From Gordonia terrae (GTDB lineage: Bacteria; Actinomycetota; Actinomycetes; Mycobacteriales; Mycobacteriaceae), in contig NZ_CP016594.1 in the NCBI RefSeq assembly GCF_001698225.1, forward strand, positions 3,286,001 to 3,350,000: a stretch of DNA of 64,000 nt, written 5' to 3'. The notes beneath the pieces were generated by a model. It made no database searches. It was given only the letters and a program-made list of their open reading frames with translations, and was not told the origin of the DNA. Positions 24,079-33,417 of this stretch are shown here, piece by piece. The number at the start of each line of letters is the position of its first letter. The first letter of the stretch is position 1. A program made the translations under genes and the position numbers.

Positions 24079-25464
24079 TTACCAGGACAGCGAGGGTTCG
24101 CTGCCGAGCACCGCGATCCCGACATCGCTGTGGTCCACCGTCCGAAACCCGAACAGCCGGTCGAGAAGCTCGTCGGCCGCCAGGTCGGTGTGCGCCTCCC
24201 AGCGTCGGACCCGGTGGCGTGCGCGCGACGACGCCATCGTCACCGACGATGATGCGCCGAAGTGCACCGTAACCTGGCCGCACTCCCCCGGTGCAACCTG
24301 CGCTGTGAGCAGGGCCAGCGAATGATCCGAGAAGACCACCGGCCCGGTGATCTCGAGGACTAATCTGCACCGCGACAGCGTCGACGCGTCCGGGCTGCCG
24401 GTCCGGATTCGCGAATCGTGCACGCCCAGTTGGGCGAGCAGAGTGTCGGCACGTGCGCCGACGAGCCAGATGGCCGCATCCACGCTGCGACCGTCCGCCC
24501 CACGCAGCACGCTGCCGACCGTTCGCATCAGCGATGCCGCGGTGTGTCCCTCGACCGACAGCGCCACGACGATGTCGGGGATGCAATACAAGAGCCCGGC
24601 GGTCCGGGCCGCCGGATCGGTGACGAGTGGCGCGAGCGCCAGGGCTTCGGCGTTCTTCTCCGAGATCCGTTCTGACACCGGACGCTCGGCCCAGTCGGGA
24701 CCGTCGTGCCACGCGACCGCTTCGGGTTCGTGCGCGAACACCGCGCCCATCATGAACGCCCGGTTCGCGAACTCCCAGTCCTCTCCCCCGTACCGGACGA
24801 ACGACGGATCGAACCCACCGATGTCGTCGAACAGCTCACGGCTGCAGGTCATCACCGCGCTGATCATGTACTTGTAACCATCCCAGCCAGGGGCCAGGAG
24901 ATCGGCCGTGCGATCGTACGCGTCGACCAGCCACCCGGGTTCGTACTCATGCGAACGTTCGAGATGCCCCTGTGCGCACAACCATTCGTGCACCCCATCC
25001 GGGCTGACCTCGCCGAGATCAGCATGTTTGCGCCGACCGACGACGAGCGCGTCGGGTGCCGCGGCCGGCAACCTGACCGCGTGGCGGATGTATCCGGTTG
25101 TCGGAATCGTGTCCGCGTCGAGGAAACACAGGATCGTGCCGTTCGATGCCGCGACTCCCAGGTTGCGGGCGGCCGCCGCCCGAAAGCCCTTGTCCTCCTG
25201 CGACACCACCGTGATCGTCAACCGGGACTTCCACGCGCTGACGTCCGGCGAACTAGACGAACCGTCGTCGGCCACGACCACCTCCAGGCGATCAGCCGGG
25301 TAGGTCTGGGCCGTCAACGCCTCCAGGGCCAGCGCCAGTTGACGAGGTTGGTTGTAGTACGGGATGACGACACTCACCAGGGGCGTCGGCGCGGCATCGC
25401 CGATCAGGTCCCACCGGTTGTCGGGCACGACGGTCCGACCATCACCGAGCCCGACGACCGTCAC
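24079..25464 (-). CDS. Family 2 glycosyltransferase
   Basis: 461 residues. A GT-A fold begins at LVSVVIPYYNQPRQL; ADDGSSSS and the DxD-type metal motif FLDADT follow, then the acceptor-side GGFDPSFVRYGGEDWEFANR with the ED pair. The C-terminal 170 residues are not clearly a known domain. GTG 25464 is chosen because it forms a GTGA overlap with the previous stop and has GGTGGAG upstream; GTG 25473 is an alternative. It transfers sugar from a nucleotide donor to a surface polysaccharide, glycolipid or protein, on the cytoplasmic side. Last gene of a three-gene coupled operon that ends next to the element's right border. Confidence 0.85.
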   Translation of the reverse strand: MTVVGLGDGRTVVPDNRWDLIGDAAPTPLVSVVIPYYNQPRQLALALEALTAQTYPADRLEVVVADDGSSSSPDVSAWKSRLTITVVSQEDKGFRAAAARNLGVAASNGTILCFLDADTIPTTGYIRHAVRLPAAAPDALVVGRRKHADLGEVSPDGVHEWLCAQGHLERSHEYEPGWLVDAYDRTADLLAPGWDGYKYMISAVMTCSRELFDDIGGFDPSFVRYGGEDWEFANRAFMMGAVFAHEPEAVAWHDGPDWAERPVSERISEKNAEALALAPLVTDPAARTAGLLYCIPDIVVALSVEGHTAASLMRTVGSVLRGADGRSVDAAIWLVGARADTLLAQLGVHDSRIRTGSPDASTLSRCRLVLEITGPVVFSDHSLALLTAQVAPGECGQVTVHFGASSSVTMASSRARHRVRRWEAHTDLAADELLDRLFGFRTVDHSDVGIAVLGSEPSLSW

Positions 25465-26471
25465 GCGCTCCACCGCCGCAGCAGTCGCTCGTGCTCCAGC
25501 CCGACATCGACGGCCGAGGGCGACGGAACCACGGACGGATCGATCCAGGTGTCTGCAGGATGCGCGAACGCATGCTCGATGGCGGCCTGCAGCGCATCGT
25601 CGTCGTTCGCGTGCATCGTCAGCACGCCCGGGGACCGCGCGGCGAGCTCCTCGGTGTAGGTGGTGCGCGGGACCAGTGGCCTGCGCCCGGCGGAGATCCA
25701 GGAGTTGATCGAGCCGGATGCCGACATGTGCCGGTGATAGGCGACGGGGACCGTGACCTCGGCCGACGCCCGCCGGAGTTCGTCGTCGGTCAGGTAGCCG
25801 GTGATCTCACACCGCCTACCCATGTCCGCCGCCAGCTTGGCCAGGTCGTCGGCCAGATCGTCGTGTCCGGGTGACGGGGTGCCGAGTGCCACGAAGCCGA
25901 TCGACGGATCGAGACCGGACATCGCCCGGAGGGTCTCGAGATGCCCCTTCCCGGGATACAGGTAGCCGAGCACGCCCACCGTCGATTCCGCTGTCGCCGA
26001 GGGTTTGTCGACGCGTCGGGAGTCGATCATCAGCGGAACGACCTCGACATCGATCGTCGGGTCGACGAATTCGGAGAACAGCGACGCCTCGTGACGGCTC
26101 GACACGATCACGCCGGTCGCCGATCGGGCCACCGACCGGAAGAACTCGATGCGTGCCTGCATCGACCGCCCGTCCGATGGCTGGGGCAGGTCGTGCAGCG
26201 TCACCGAGACCGGTCGGTGCATACCCGCGATCATCGCGAGCAGATTGTCGCGCGCCTGCAGGGGCGTGCGCCCGAACAGACGATCAGTCACATGCAGGTG
26301 CACGAGCGCACAGTCGGCCAGTCCCGCCGGCAGGCCGGCGCAGAGTGTGCGCATATGCGCCAACCGATGATGGCCGCCCCCGGCGGTCACCGCGTCGTAC
26401 ACCGACTGCGCATACCGCACCACACCGTGCGACCGGGGCCCGACGAGGAGGTGTCCCAGGGGTCTCGTCAT
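25461..26471 (-). CDS. Glycosyltransferase, GT4-like (GT-B fold)
   Basis: 336 residues from ATG 26471, which overlaps the upstream stop (ATGA). RSHGVVRYAQSVYDAV at the N-terminus and VGVLGYLYPGKGHLETLRAM with ITGYLTDDELRRASAEVTVPVAYHRHMSASGSI in the C-terminal donor domain fit a GT-B enzyme. The usual E-x7-E near the end is not obvious (YTEELAARSPGVLTMHANDDDALQ is the equivalent region). Its partner is the GT2 gene, with which it is translationally coupled. Acceptor and donor unknown. Confidence 0.75.
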   Translation of the reverse strand: MTRPLGHLLVGPRSHGVVRYAQSVYDAVTAGGGHHRLAHMRTLCAGLPAGLADCALVHLHVTDRLFGRTPLQARDNLLAMIAGMHRPVSVTLHDLPQPSDGRSMQARIEFFRSVARSATGVIVSSRHEASLFSEFVDPTIDVEVVPLMIDSRRVDKPSATAESTVGVLGYLYPGKGHLETLRAMSGLDPSIGFVALGTPSPGHDDLADDLAKLAADMGRRCEITGYLTDDELRRASAEVTVPVAYHRHMSASGSINSWISAGRRPLVPRTTYTEELAARSPGVLTMHANDDDALQAAIEHAFAHPADTWIDPSVVPSPSAVDVGLEHERLLRRWSA

Positions 26472-27412
26472 GCCAACCCCAGGATGTCGATGAGCTCGAC
26501 GTAGCGGTCCAGCACGGCATCGATGAACTCGGGATGATCGGCGTACCACTGCATCTGGCTACGGTGGACGACCTCCTCGGTCATCACCGCACCGTCGACG
26601 TCCCAGGCGATCCGCGCGGAGGCGTCGATACCGAGCGCATCGATCACGCGTTGTTCCAGCGGCGCGCGAATGTTGCCGAGCAGCTCCCGCGTCGGTGGGA
26701 TCGGCGCCGACGCCCCGAGTGCATCGAGGATTCGACGACCGAGCGTCACCAGCACCCGGTTGCCGGGATGGTTGATCGTGTGGGCGGCGTCCGCCCCGGC
26801 GTCGAGCAGGATGTCGGAAATCGCGATGTCGCACTGGCGGCGTTCGCGCATCGCGAGCTGTTCCACACTCCAGCGCGCCGCTTCTCGGAGGTGTTCGCCC
26901 GTGACGTCGACATCCCGCTCGGCGAACGATCTACGTCCGTCCCGCACCGCCAGGACCGTTCGCAGATCGTGATACGGCACAGCAGCGGGTACCGCGGACG
27001 GCTGCGCGGGATGTCGCGCGATGACCTGAAACGGATACAACCCGCCATAGCGGACGACCGGCCACACGATGACCGTCGCCGACGGCGCCAGGTCGACCAG
27101 GTCCGGTCCACCGATCGGGAGTCCCCGGTAACCGGCGCGCACCGGCTGGGAGACGATCACCGCTGCTCGACGGACGAGGCGTTCGACGTGGTCGACGTCG
27201 GAGGACTCGAGTTCGTGCACCGGTGGGACGCGAACGGTGCGGAACTGGAGGTCCGCGGAACTGGACAGCACTATCCGCAACGCTTCGGCCTGGCAGTTCC
27301 CCCACACCAGCAGTAGCTGCCTGTCGTTGGCCAGCGGGGTCTCGGTGACGCCGTAGAAGTCGCCGTAGTGCCTGGTTCGACCGTCGACCGGCACGTCGTC
27401 ATGCGGAGTCAT
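26468..27412 (-). CDS. WcbI-family polysaccharide biosynthesis protein
   Basis: 314 residues. The segment LLLVWGNCQAEALRIVLSS near residue 35 is the hallmark of WcbI-like proteins (GNCQ motif), found in capsule and polysaccharide loci and proposed to act as acyl- or acetyltransferases. HTINHPGNRVL near residue 220 is a second conserved block. It is first in the operon with two glycosyltransferases, so probably decorates the same glycan. ATG 27412 is used; no strong ribosome site is visible. Confidence 0.75.
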   Translation of the reverse strand: MTPHDDVPVDGRTRHYGDFYGVTETPLANDRQLLLVWGNCQAEALRIVLSSSADLQFRTVRVPPVHELESSDVDHVERLVRRAAVIVSQPVRAGYRGLPIGGPDLVDLAPSATVIVWPVVRYGGLYPFQVIARHPAQPSAVPAAVPYHDLRTVLAVRDGRRSFAERDVDVTGEHLREAARWSVEQLAMRERRQCDIAISDILLDAGADAAHTINHPGNRVLVTLGRRILDALGASAPIPPTRELLGNIRAPLEQRVIDALGIDASARIAWDVDGAVMTEEVVHRSQMQWYADHPEFIDAVLDRYVELIDILGLA

Positions 27413-27568
27413 GGTTGCTCTGAAGTGGTCGAGAGACGCGATGGTCGCTGTGACATCGTCAGTTCTGGCTCCCCTCTGGAAACGCTTCGGCCGTACCCAA
27501 GGCTCCCCGTATAACCGTTCAGCCCGCTAATGAATCATCGACTTGATCACTCCAGGGGCCACCGGGAC

Positions 27569-27608
27569 GGCGACGGCCCCGGTGAGCGGGGTCACCGGGG
27601 CCGTCGCC
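27569..27608 (-). terminator. Strong hairpin terminator downstream of acyl-CoA dehydrogenase
   Basis: A perfect 17-bp stem (27569-27585 with 27592-27608, 6-base loop), 22 bases after the stop of the acyl-CoA dehydrogenase and 157 bases before the WcbI gene start. It ends the leftward transcript from 28772. The rest of 27413-27568 is the upstream region of the glycan operon; no clear promoter was seen. Confidence 0.75.
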
Positions 27609-27629
27609 GAGTCGGGAATCGTCACATCG

Positions 27630-28772
27630 TCACAGTGTCCGCGCGATGATCTCCTTCATGATCTCGTTGGTGCCGGCGTAGATCTTCTGCACACGATTGT
27701 CGGCCCACAGGCGAGCGATCGGGTATTCGTTCATGTAGCCGTAGCCGCCGAACAGCTGGAGGCATTCGTCGGCGACCACCATGGCGCGGTCGCTGGTCCA
27801 CCACTTGGCCATCGCGACGGTCGGGATGTCGAGTTCGCCCTTGATGTGCTTGGTGATGCAGTCGTCGACGAAAACCCGGCCGATCCGGGTCTCGGTGGCT
27901 GCCTCCGCGAGTTTGAACTTGGTGTTCTGGAAGCTGAAGATCGGCCGCCCGAAGGCCGTGCGGTCCTTGGTGTAGGCGATGGTCTCCGAGACCGCCTTCT
28001 CCATTCCCGCCACCGACGCGACGGCGATGATCAGACGTTCCTGCGGGAGCTGCTGCATCAGCTGGATGAAGCCCTGCCCCTCCTCGGTGCCGAGCAGGTT
28101 CGAGGTGGGAACACGCACACCGTCGAAGAACAGCTCCGAGGTGTCCTGCCCGCGCTGGCCGACCTTGTCGAGCACCCGGCCACGACGGAAGCCCTCACGG
28201 TCCGCCTCGACGAGGATGAGCGAGATGCCCTTCGCGCCCTCGGACACGTCGGTCTTGGCGACGACGATGATGATGTCGGCCTGACTTCCGTTGGTGATGA
28301 ACGTCTTCGAGCCGTCGATGACGTACTCGTCACCCTGCTTGATCGCCTTGGTCTTGACGCTCTGCAGGTCCGATCCCGTACCGGGCTCGGTCATCGCGAT
28401 GGCGCCGACGGCCTCGCCGCTGGCCATCTTGGGCAGCCACGTGGTCTTCTGCTCCTCCGAGCCGTACTCGAGGATGTAATGCGCGACGATGCCGTTGTGC
28501 AGGCTGACGCCCCACGAGCTGTCGGCGACGCGCGCCTGCTCCTCGATCAAGACGGCCTCGTGCGCAAAGTTGCCGCCCCCGCCCCCGTACTCCTCCGGGA
28601 TCGACATGCAGAGAAGACCCAGCTCGCCGGCCTTGTTCCACAGGTCGCGGTCGACGTGGTGCTGCTCGATGAACTTATCGGCGTTCGGCTTGATCTCCTT
28701 CTCGCAGAAGCTGCGAGCCAGATCGCGCAGGGCGCTGAGATCGTCGTTTTCCCAAGAAGACCGTTCGGCCAT
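27630..28772 (-). CDS. Acyl-CoA dehydrogenase
   Basis: 380 residues, complete. It has AMTEPGTGSDLQSVKT (FAD and substrate binding), GSKTFITNGSQAD, RTAFGRPIFSFQNTKFKLAE and LFGGYGYMNEYPIARLWADNRVQKIYAGTNEIMKEII. At the usual catalytic Glu position of medium-chain enzymes the sequence reads YAGTNE, with Ala instead of Glu. A Glu is present instead in LPQERLIIA, the position used by isovaleryl- and long-chain-type enzymes. It oxidises an acyl-CoA to the 2-enoyl-CoA, passing electrons to ETF. Its own promoter carries palindromic sites. Confidence 0.93.
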   Translation of the reverse strand: MAERSSWENDDLSALRDLARSFCEKEIKPNADKFIEQHHVDRDLWNKAGELGLLCMSIPEEYGGGGGNFAHEAVLIEEQARVADSSWGVSLHNGIVAHYILEYGSEEQKTTWLPKMASGEAVGAIAMTEPGTGSDLQSVKTKAIKQGDEYVIDGSKTFITNGSQADIIIVVAKTDVSEGAKGISLILVEADREGFRRGRVLDKVGQRGQDTSELFFDGVRVPTSNLLGTEEGQGFIQLMQQLPQERLIIAVASVAGMEKAVSETIAYTKDRTAFGRPIFSFQNTKFKLAEAATETRIGRVFVDDCITKHIKGELDIPTVAMAKWWTSDRAMVVADECLQLFGGYGYMNEYPIARLWADNRVQKIYAGTNEIMKEIIARTL

Positions 28773-28793
28773 GGTGCGAGTACCTATCCACGA

Positions 28794-28844
28794 TTGACAA
28801 TGTCAATGGCGAGCGTAACAGTGCTCGTTGGCAACGTTACGTTG
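28794..28844. promoter_or_regulatory. Two palindromic operator-like sites upstream of acyl-CoA dehydrogenase
   Basis: TTGACAATGTCAA at 28794-28806 (6-bp arms, one-base centre) and CAACGTTACGTTG at 28832-28844 (5-bp arms, three-base centre) lie 22-72 bases upstream of the start codon. Palindromes like these are typical of TetR- or FadR-type control of fatty-acid genes in actinobacteria. No such regulator is encoded nearby, so the protein would act in trans. Confidence 0.45.
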
Positions 28845-28865
28845 GGATGACCGGAACGCTTTGTG

Positions 28866-30476
28866 TCAGCCGGACGCCCCACCACCGCGGAGCACGTTCT
28901 TCTGGATCTTGCCCGTCGACGTCTTCGGCAGTTCCGCGAACACGACTTCTTTCGGCACCTTGAACCGGGCGAGCGTCTTGCGTGCGAACTCAACGAGACC
29001 CTCAGCGGTCAGGCTCGCCCCGGCGCGCACGCTGACATAGGCGATCGGCACCTCGCCCCATCGTTCATCCGGACGGCCGACGACCGCCGATTCGACGACG
29101 TCGGGATGGCTGTCGAGCACCCGCTCCACCTCGACCGACGCGATGTTCTCGCCGCCGGAGATGATGACGTCCTTGCTGCGGTCCCGGATCTCGACGTACC
29201 CGTCCGGATGCATCACCGCGAGATCACCGGTCCGCAGCCAACCATCCAGGGTTGCCGCGGCAGTGGCATCGGGATCGCGGTAGTAGCCGAGCATGACGTT
29301 GTTGCCGCGCACCACCAGCTCGCCGATCGTCGCCGAATCGGGTGGCACGTCGACACCATCGGCCGTCACCACACGAACCCGGCCGGCCGCGATGTTCCCG
29401 ATGCCCTGTCGCGCTTTGCGTTCGGCTCGCTCGGCATCGGTGGCGTCGTCCCATTCCGGTTGCCATTCGTTGACGACGATCGGACCGAACGTCTCGGTCA
29501 TGCCGTACAGATGCGTCACCTCGATGCCCAGGCGAGCCATCCGGGCGAGCAAAGCTGGTGACGGGGGCGCCCCGCCGGTTCCGGCCTGCACCGTCGTCGA
29601 GAGCCGGGTGGCGGCCGGGTCCTCGGCGATCATCGTGAGCACCGTCGGCGCTGCACTGAAGTGAGTGACACCGTCAGCCACGAGGTGATGCCAGATCTGA
29701 GCGGTGTCGATGCCCCGAAGGCACACACTCGTGCCACCGGCGGCGATGACCGCCCACGTGAAACACCAACCGTCGCAATGGAACATCGGCAGTGTCCACA
29801 GGTACTTCGAGCCCGGTCCGAGGCCGGAGTGGTACGCCATCGCCACCGACTGCAGATACGCGCCCCGATGGTGGTACATCACGCCTTTCGGGCGACCGGT
29901 GGTGCCCGAGGTGTAGTTGATCGCGAGCAGTCCACGCTCGTCGGTGTCCCGACGAACCGGGGCGCCCGCGTCTGCGAGCAGTCGCTCGTACTCGTCCGAG
30001 CCGTCCGCCGACCCACCGATCACCACCCGGAGTCCGACCGCTTCGCCGACTGCTCGCGCGCGGCCGGCGAACTCGACCGTCGAGACGAGAACCGACGCGC
30101 CACTGTGTTCGAGGATGTAGGTCAGCTCCGGTTCGGAGAGCCGGACGTTCAGCGGCACGAGTACAGATCCGTGAGCGGGCGCAGCACTGTGTAGTTCGAG
30201 CATCACGTGCGAGTTCGCACACAACGCGGCGACACGGTCACCGGGGCCGACACCGAGCTGTTCGATCACCGCGGTCAACCGCTGGACCCGATCGTGGAAC
30301 TCGGTGTAGGTGAAGCGACGTGACCCGTCGATCACCGCGATCCGTCCGGCGAATGCCGCAGCGGCTCGATCCAGGAACGTTGCCGGACTGAGCGCGGAGA
30401 AGGTGAACTCGGCCGCGGGCGGCACCGGACTCCGGGCGCTGTCGATGTCCGGGTCCGGGCCGTGTTCAGTCACCAT
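28866..30476 (-). CDS. AMP-dependent acyl-CoA synthetase (FadD-like)
   Basis: 536 residues. The adenylate-forming motifs are all present: P-loop YTSGTTGRPKGVMYHH, HLYGMTETFGP, GELVVRGNNVMLGYY, WLRTGDLAVMHPDGYVEIRDRSKDVIISGGENI and the C-terminal catalytic Lys in KTSTGKIQKNVLR. It activates a carboxylic acid to its CoA ester through an acyl-adenylate. ATG 30476 overlaps the upstream dehydrogenase gene by 11 bases, so it belongs to the same operon. This size and motif set is typical of medium-chain or unusual-acid ligases; substrate unknown. Confidence 0.9.
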   Translation of the reverse strand: MVTEHGPDPDIDSARSPVPPAAEFTFSALSPATFLDRAAAAFAGRIAVIDGSRRFTYTEFHDRVQRLTAVIEQLGVGPGDRVAALCANSHVMLELHSAAPAHGSVLVPLNVRLSEPELTYILEHSGASVLVSTVEFAGRARAVGEAVGLRVVIGGSADGSDEYERLLADAGAPVRRDTDERGLLAINYTSGTTGRPKGVMYHHRGAYLQSVAMAYHSGLGPGSKYLWTLPMFHCDGWCFTWAVIAAGGTSVCLRGIDTAQIWHHLVADGVTHFSAAPTVLTMIAEDPAATRLSTTVQAGTGGAPPSPALLARMARLGIEVTHLYGMTETFGPIVVNEWQPEWDDATDAERAERKARQGIGNIAAGRVRVVTADGVDVPPDSATIGELVVRGNNVMLGYYRDPDATAAATLDGWLRTGDLAVMHPDGYVEIRDRSKDVIISGGENIASVEVERVLDSHPDVVESAVVGRPDERWGEVPIAYVSVRAGASLTAEGLVEFARKTLARFKVPKEVVFAELPKTSTGKIQKNVLRGGGASG

Positions 30477-31593
30477 CGATCGCCGCCTCTTTCTCCACCT
30501 GTTCGATGGCCGCGATGATACTGGGGACCGATGCGTCGACCCAGGTGTTGGCCACGTGCGGTGCCGACGCGGCGGCGACTGCCAGTGCCTCGATCTCGGC
30601 GTTCGACGGTTCGCCCATATCCAGATCGGCCAGTGAGGTCGGGAGACCGAGGGCACGGAGGAAGCTGCGGATCTCGTCGCGGTCGACCTCGGGATCGTCC
30701 TCGAGCGCCAGATGGACGAGCAACCCGTAGGCGACGTGGTAGCCGTGCAGGTGCGCCGACGACCCACGACCGACCTGCAGTCCTCGCGTCATACAGTGCG
30801 CGATCGACAGGCCGCCGTTCTCGTAACCGATGCCCGACAACAGGATCACCGCCTCGACGACCGCCTCCAGCTCGGGGGTGACCTGGTGCGCGAGCGCATC
30901 GCGCACTGCAGCCTCACTGTCGCGCAACAGGATTCGAGAACATCCGTCGGCGACCACCTCGCCGATGATCAGCGGACGGGTGCCCTGCGTGGTGACACCG
31001 CGCCCCCGCGCACACGAGTGGGCCTCGTATTTCTTGGCGAGCGCGTCCCCGATGCCCGATACCAGAAATCGGATCGGCGCCTTCGCGATCACCTCGGTGT
31101 CGACGACAACCGCAGCCGGATTCGCGGGCAGACGACCGAGTTCGGACAGCCGTCCGAACTCGTCGTAGAGCGCGAACACACTGGCGGTGGGGCCGTCGTT
31201 CGACGCGACCGTGGGGACCGAGACCATCGGCCGTCCGACGGCCTCGGCCACACCCTTGGCGATGTCGATCGCCTTGCCTCCCCCGATGCCGACCACCACG
31301 TCGCCCTGCCCGGCTGACACACGCGTCAGGGTGTCGGCGATGACGCCGCGCGTCACCGGTCCGGTCACCGGGATCACCTGGGCCCGTAGTTCGGCGGCGG
31401 CGAGCGACGCCTCGATACGCGCCCCGAACAGTTCCGAGATGTCGACGTCGATGACGACGATCGGCGCTCCCCCGATCTCGGCCACCACCCCACCGACGTC
31501 ATCGAGAACCCCTGGGCCCTGCAGATACTGTTGCGGTGCCGCGAACCGACGGGCGGCTCGGGCGACACCGATCCCGTCCAGCAGCGCGCTCAT
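30466..31593 (-). CDS. Iron/zinc-type polyol dehydrogenase, GldA family
   Basis: 375 residues, typical of the glycerol dehydrogenase group. NAD site GDVVVGIGGGKAIDIAKGVAE, then VSVPTVASNDGPTASVFALYDE, and the metal-binding region with Asp in LVSGIGDALAKKYEA and His residues in AHLHGYHVAYGLLVHLAL. It interconverts a polyol and a ketose (glycerol/dihydroxyacetone in the namesake). ATG 31593 overlaps the upstream transketolase stop (ATGA). Next to a transketolase it could reduce or supply the short-chain ketose of that reaction. Confidence 0.82.
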   Translation of the reverse strand: MSALLDGIGVARAARRFAAPQQYLQGPGVLDDVGGVVAEIGGAPIVVIDVDISELFGARIEASLAAAELRAQVIPVTGPVTRGVIADTLTRVSAGQGDVVVGIGGGKAIDIAKGVAEAVGRPMVSVPTVASNDGPTASVFALYDEFGRLSELGRLPANPAAVVVDTEVIAKAPIRFLVSGIGDALAKKYEAHSCARGRGVTTQGTRPLIIGEVVADGCSRILLRDSEAAVRDALAHQVTPELEAVVEAVILLSGIGYENGGLSIAHCMTRGLQVGRGSSAHLHGYHVAYGLLVHLALEDDPEVDRDEIRSFLRALGLPTSLADLDMGEPSNAEIEALAVAAASAPHVANTWVDASVPSIIAAIEQVEKEAAIDGD

Positions 31594-32579
31594 GCGTGCG
31601 GCCAGTTCCCGGTGATCACCGCGCGCGTGATCGCCGGCTCGTCGAGCCCGAACAGCGCCTCGTTGTAGCCCTGAGAACCGCAGGGGTGAAAGCGATCCCC
31701 GAGACCGATCCTGGTGACCGGTAGCGAGATCCCGCGATCGGCGAGGGTCTCCACAACCGCGGTGCCGAGACCGCCGGCGCGCAGCCCGTTCTCGACGGTC
31801 ACGATCCGACCGACGTCTGCGGCGACGGCGGCGATCGCGTCGGTGTCGAGGGGCTTGATGGTCGGGACGTGCAAGACCGCCGCCGACACCCCGGCCGCTT
31901 CGGCGGCCTCGGCGGCCTTCAGCGCCCGCGCCGTCATGAATCCGGTGCCGATCACCGCGACGTCGAAGCCCGGCCGCAGCATCCGTGCGCGGCCGATCTC
32001 GAACTCGAAGTCGTCCTCGTCGAACACGACGGGCACCTTGCCGCGCAAGTTGCGGATGTAGAAGGTACCCGGCGTGGCCGCGGCAGCGCGGATGACGTGA
32101 CGGAGTTCCACCGCATCGCACGGATCGATGACCGTCAGATCGGGGATGGACCGCATCACGACCAGGTCCTCGAGGGACTGGTGTGTTGCTCCATAGGGAT
32201 TTACGAGCCCCGGCGAACCGGCGACGATCTTCACGTCGGCCTTGCTGTGTGCGCATGACACGGCGATGAAGTCGAGGGCCCGGCGGGTGAGGAATGCCGC
32301 GTAGGTCGCGCAGAAAGCGATCTTGCCGACCTTCGCCAATCCCGCGGCCATCATCACCGCGTTCTGCTCGGCCATGCCGGCGTTGAAGTAGCGCTCCGGG
32401 AAGCGATCCCGGAACGGGATGATGTCGGAATACTTCGACATGTCGGCACTCAGTCCGACGATCCGCTCGTCGCGGGCACCGAGTTCGGCGAGTTCGGTAC
32501 CGAAAGGCGCCCGCTCGTAGGGTCCCTCGACGTCGGCGATCTCACCCATGCCGCCGGCACGGTTCTTGAGCTCAGCCAC
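31590..32579 (-). CDS. Transketolase, C-terminal (pyrimidine-binding) subunit
   Basis: 329 residues. The pyrimidine domain shows RYFNAGMAEQNAVMMAAGLAKVGKIAFCATYAAFLTRRA (Glu that activates TPP in MAEQN). The C-terminal transketolase domain has VAVIGTGFMTARALKAAE and VTVENGLRAGGLGTAVVE. GTG 32579 has GGAGGAG five bases upstream and overlaps the N-terminal subunit gene by 8 bases. Split transketolases of this kind occur in dedicated sugar pathways such as apulose-4-phosphate cleavage as well as in archaeal-type central metabolism. Confidence 0.9.
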   Translation of the reverse strand: MAELKNRAGGMGEIADVEGPYERAPFGTELAELGARDERIVGLSADMSKYSDIIPFRDRFPERYFNAGMAEQNAVMMAAGLAKVGKIAFCATYAAFLTRRALDFIAVSCAHSKADVKIVAGSPGLVNPYGATHQSLEDLVVMRSIPDLTVIDPCDAVELRHVIRAAAATPGTFYIRNLRGKVPVVFDEDDFEFEIGRARMLRPGFDVAVIGTGFMTARALKAAEAAEAAGVSAAVLHVPTIKPLDTDAIAAVAADVGRIVTVENGLRAGGLGTAVVETLADRGISLPVTRIGLGDRFHPCGSQGYNEALFGLDEPAITRAVITGNWPHA

Positions 32580-33414
32580 GATTCTCCTCCAGTTCGGCGA
32601 TGAGTCCGGTCCACTCGGTGTCGTGGACGCGGACGAAATGTGCCCGTTCCCGCGCGACCAGCGTGGGCACGCCGGTGCCGGGAGTCGTTCGGGCGATCAG
32701 CACGCGCGGGACGTCTGCCGGGGCGGCTGCCAGCGCGTCGAACGCCCGGACGAGGGCCTCGATGTCGTTGCCGTCGACCTCCTCGACCGCCCACCCGAAG
32801 GCGGCCCATTTGGCCGCGATCGGTTCCATGTCGAGCACGATCGGACCGTCGGCCTGGATTCCGTTGCAGTCCACCACCGCGGTGAGGGAGCCGAGACCGA
32901 AGCTGGCGGCCGACATCGCCGACTCCCAGGTCGACCCCTCCTGCAGCTCACCGTCGGAGAGTTCGACGATGATCTTCTGATCCCCACCGTCGAGGCGGAG
33001 CCCGAGCGCCATCCCTACGCCCTGCCCGAGACCGTGTCCCAGTGAGCCACCGGTGATCTCGACCCCGGGCGTCTCGTCGAAGGTGCTCATGGGCAGCTCG
33101 CTGCCGTTGAGCCCGTAGTCGGCGATCTGCTCCTCGGTCAGGATGCCCAGCTCGGCGAGCACCGCATAGAGCGCGATCGAGTAGTGCCCGGTCGACATGA
33201 GGAACCGGTCACGGGAGGGCGAGTCCGGGTCAGTGGCGTCGAAACGCAACTGCCGGAGGTAGATGACCGCGAGCAGGTCGGCGATCCCGAGCCCCTGAGC
33301 GATGTATCCCTCGCCTTTGTCCGCTGCCATTCGCATCATCGCCGACCTCAGCCGGAACGCGGTGTCGGCCAGTTGCGCGGTCGACGGGCGATCGATGTCG
33401 TTGTCTACGAGCAT
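32572..33414 (-). CDS. Transketolase, N-terminal (TPP-binding) subunit
   Basis: 280 residues. TPP/Mg motif beginning SDGELQEGSTWESAMSAASF and ending VVDCNGIQ, plus STGHYSIALYAVLAELG and GSLGHGLGQGVGMALGLRL. With the C-terminal subunit it forms a complete two-carbon transferase. It lies 3 bases after the SDR gene and overlaps the next by 8 bases, so the complex is co-translated. A second, full-length transketolase for the pentose pathway would be expected elsewhere in the genome. Confidence 0.92.
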   Translation of the reverse strand: MLVDNDIDRPSTAQLADTAFRLRSAMMRMAADKGEGYIAQGLGIADLLAVIYLRQLRFDATDPDSPSRDRFLMSTGHYSIALYAVLAELGILTEEQIADYGLNGSELPMSTFDETPGVEITGGSLGHGLGQGVGMALGLRLDGGDQKIIVELSDGELQEGSTWESAMSAASFGLGSLTAVVDCNGIQADGPIVLDMEPIAAKWAAFGWAVEEVDGNDIEALVRAFDALAAAPADVPRVLIARTTPGTGVPTLVARERAHFVRVHDTEWTGLIAELEENRG

Positions 33415-33417
33415 GTG

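Noticed and set aside
28866..30767. 633-aa acyl-CoA ligase with a long N-terminal extension
   Set aside because: The extra 97 residues are an Arg-rich shadow of the GldA gene; ATG 30476 starts the family-like sequence.
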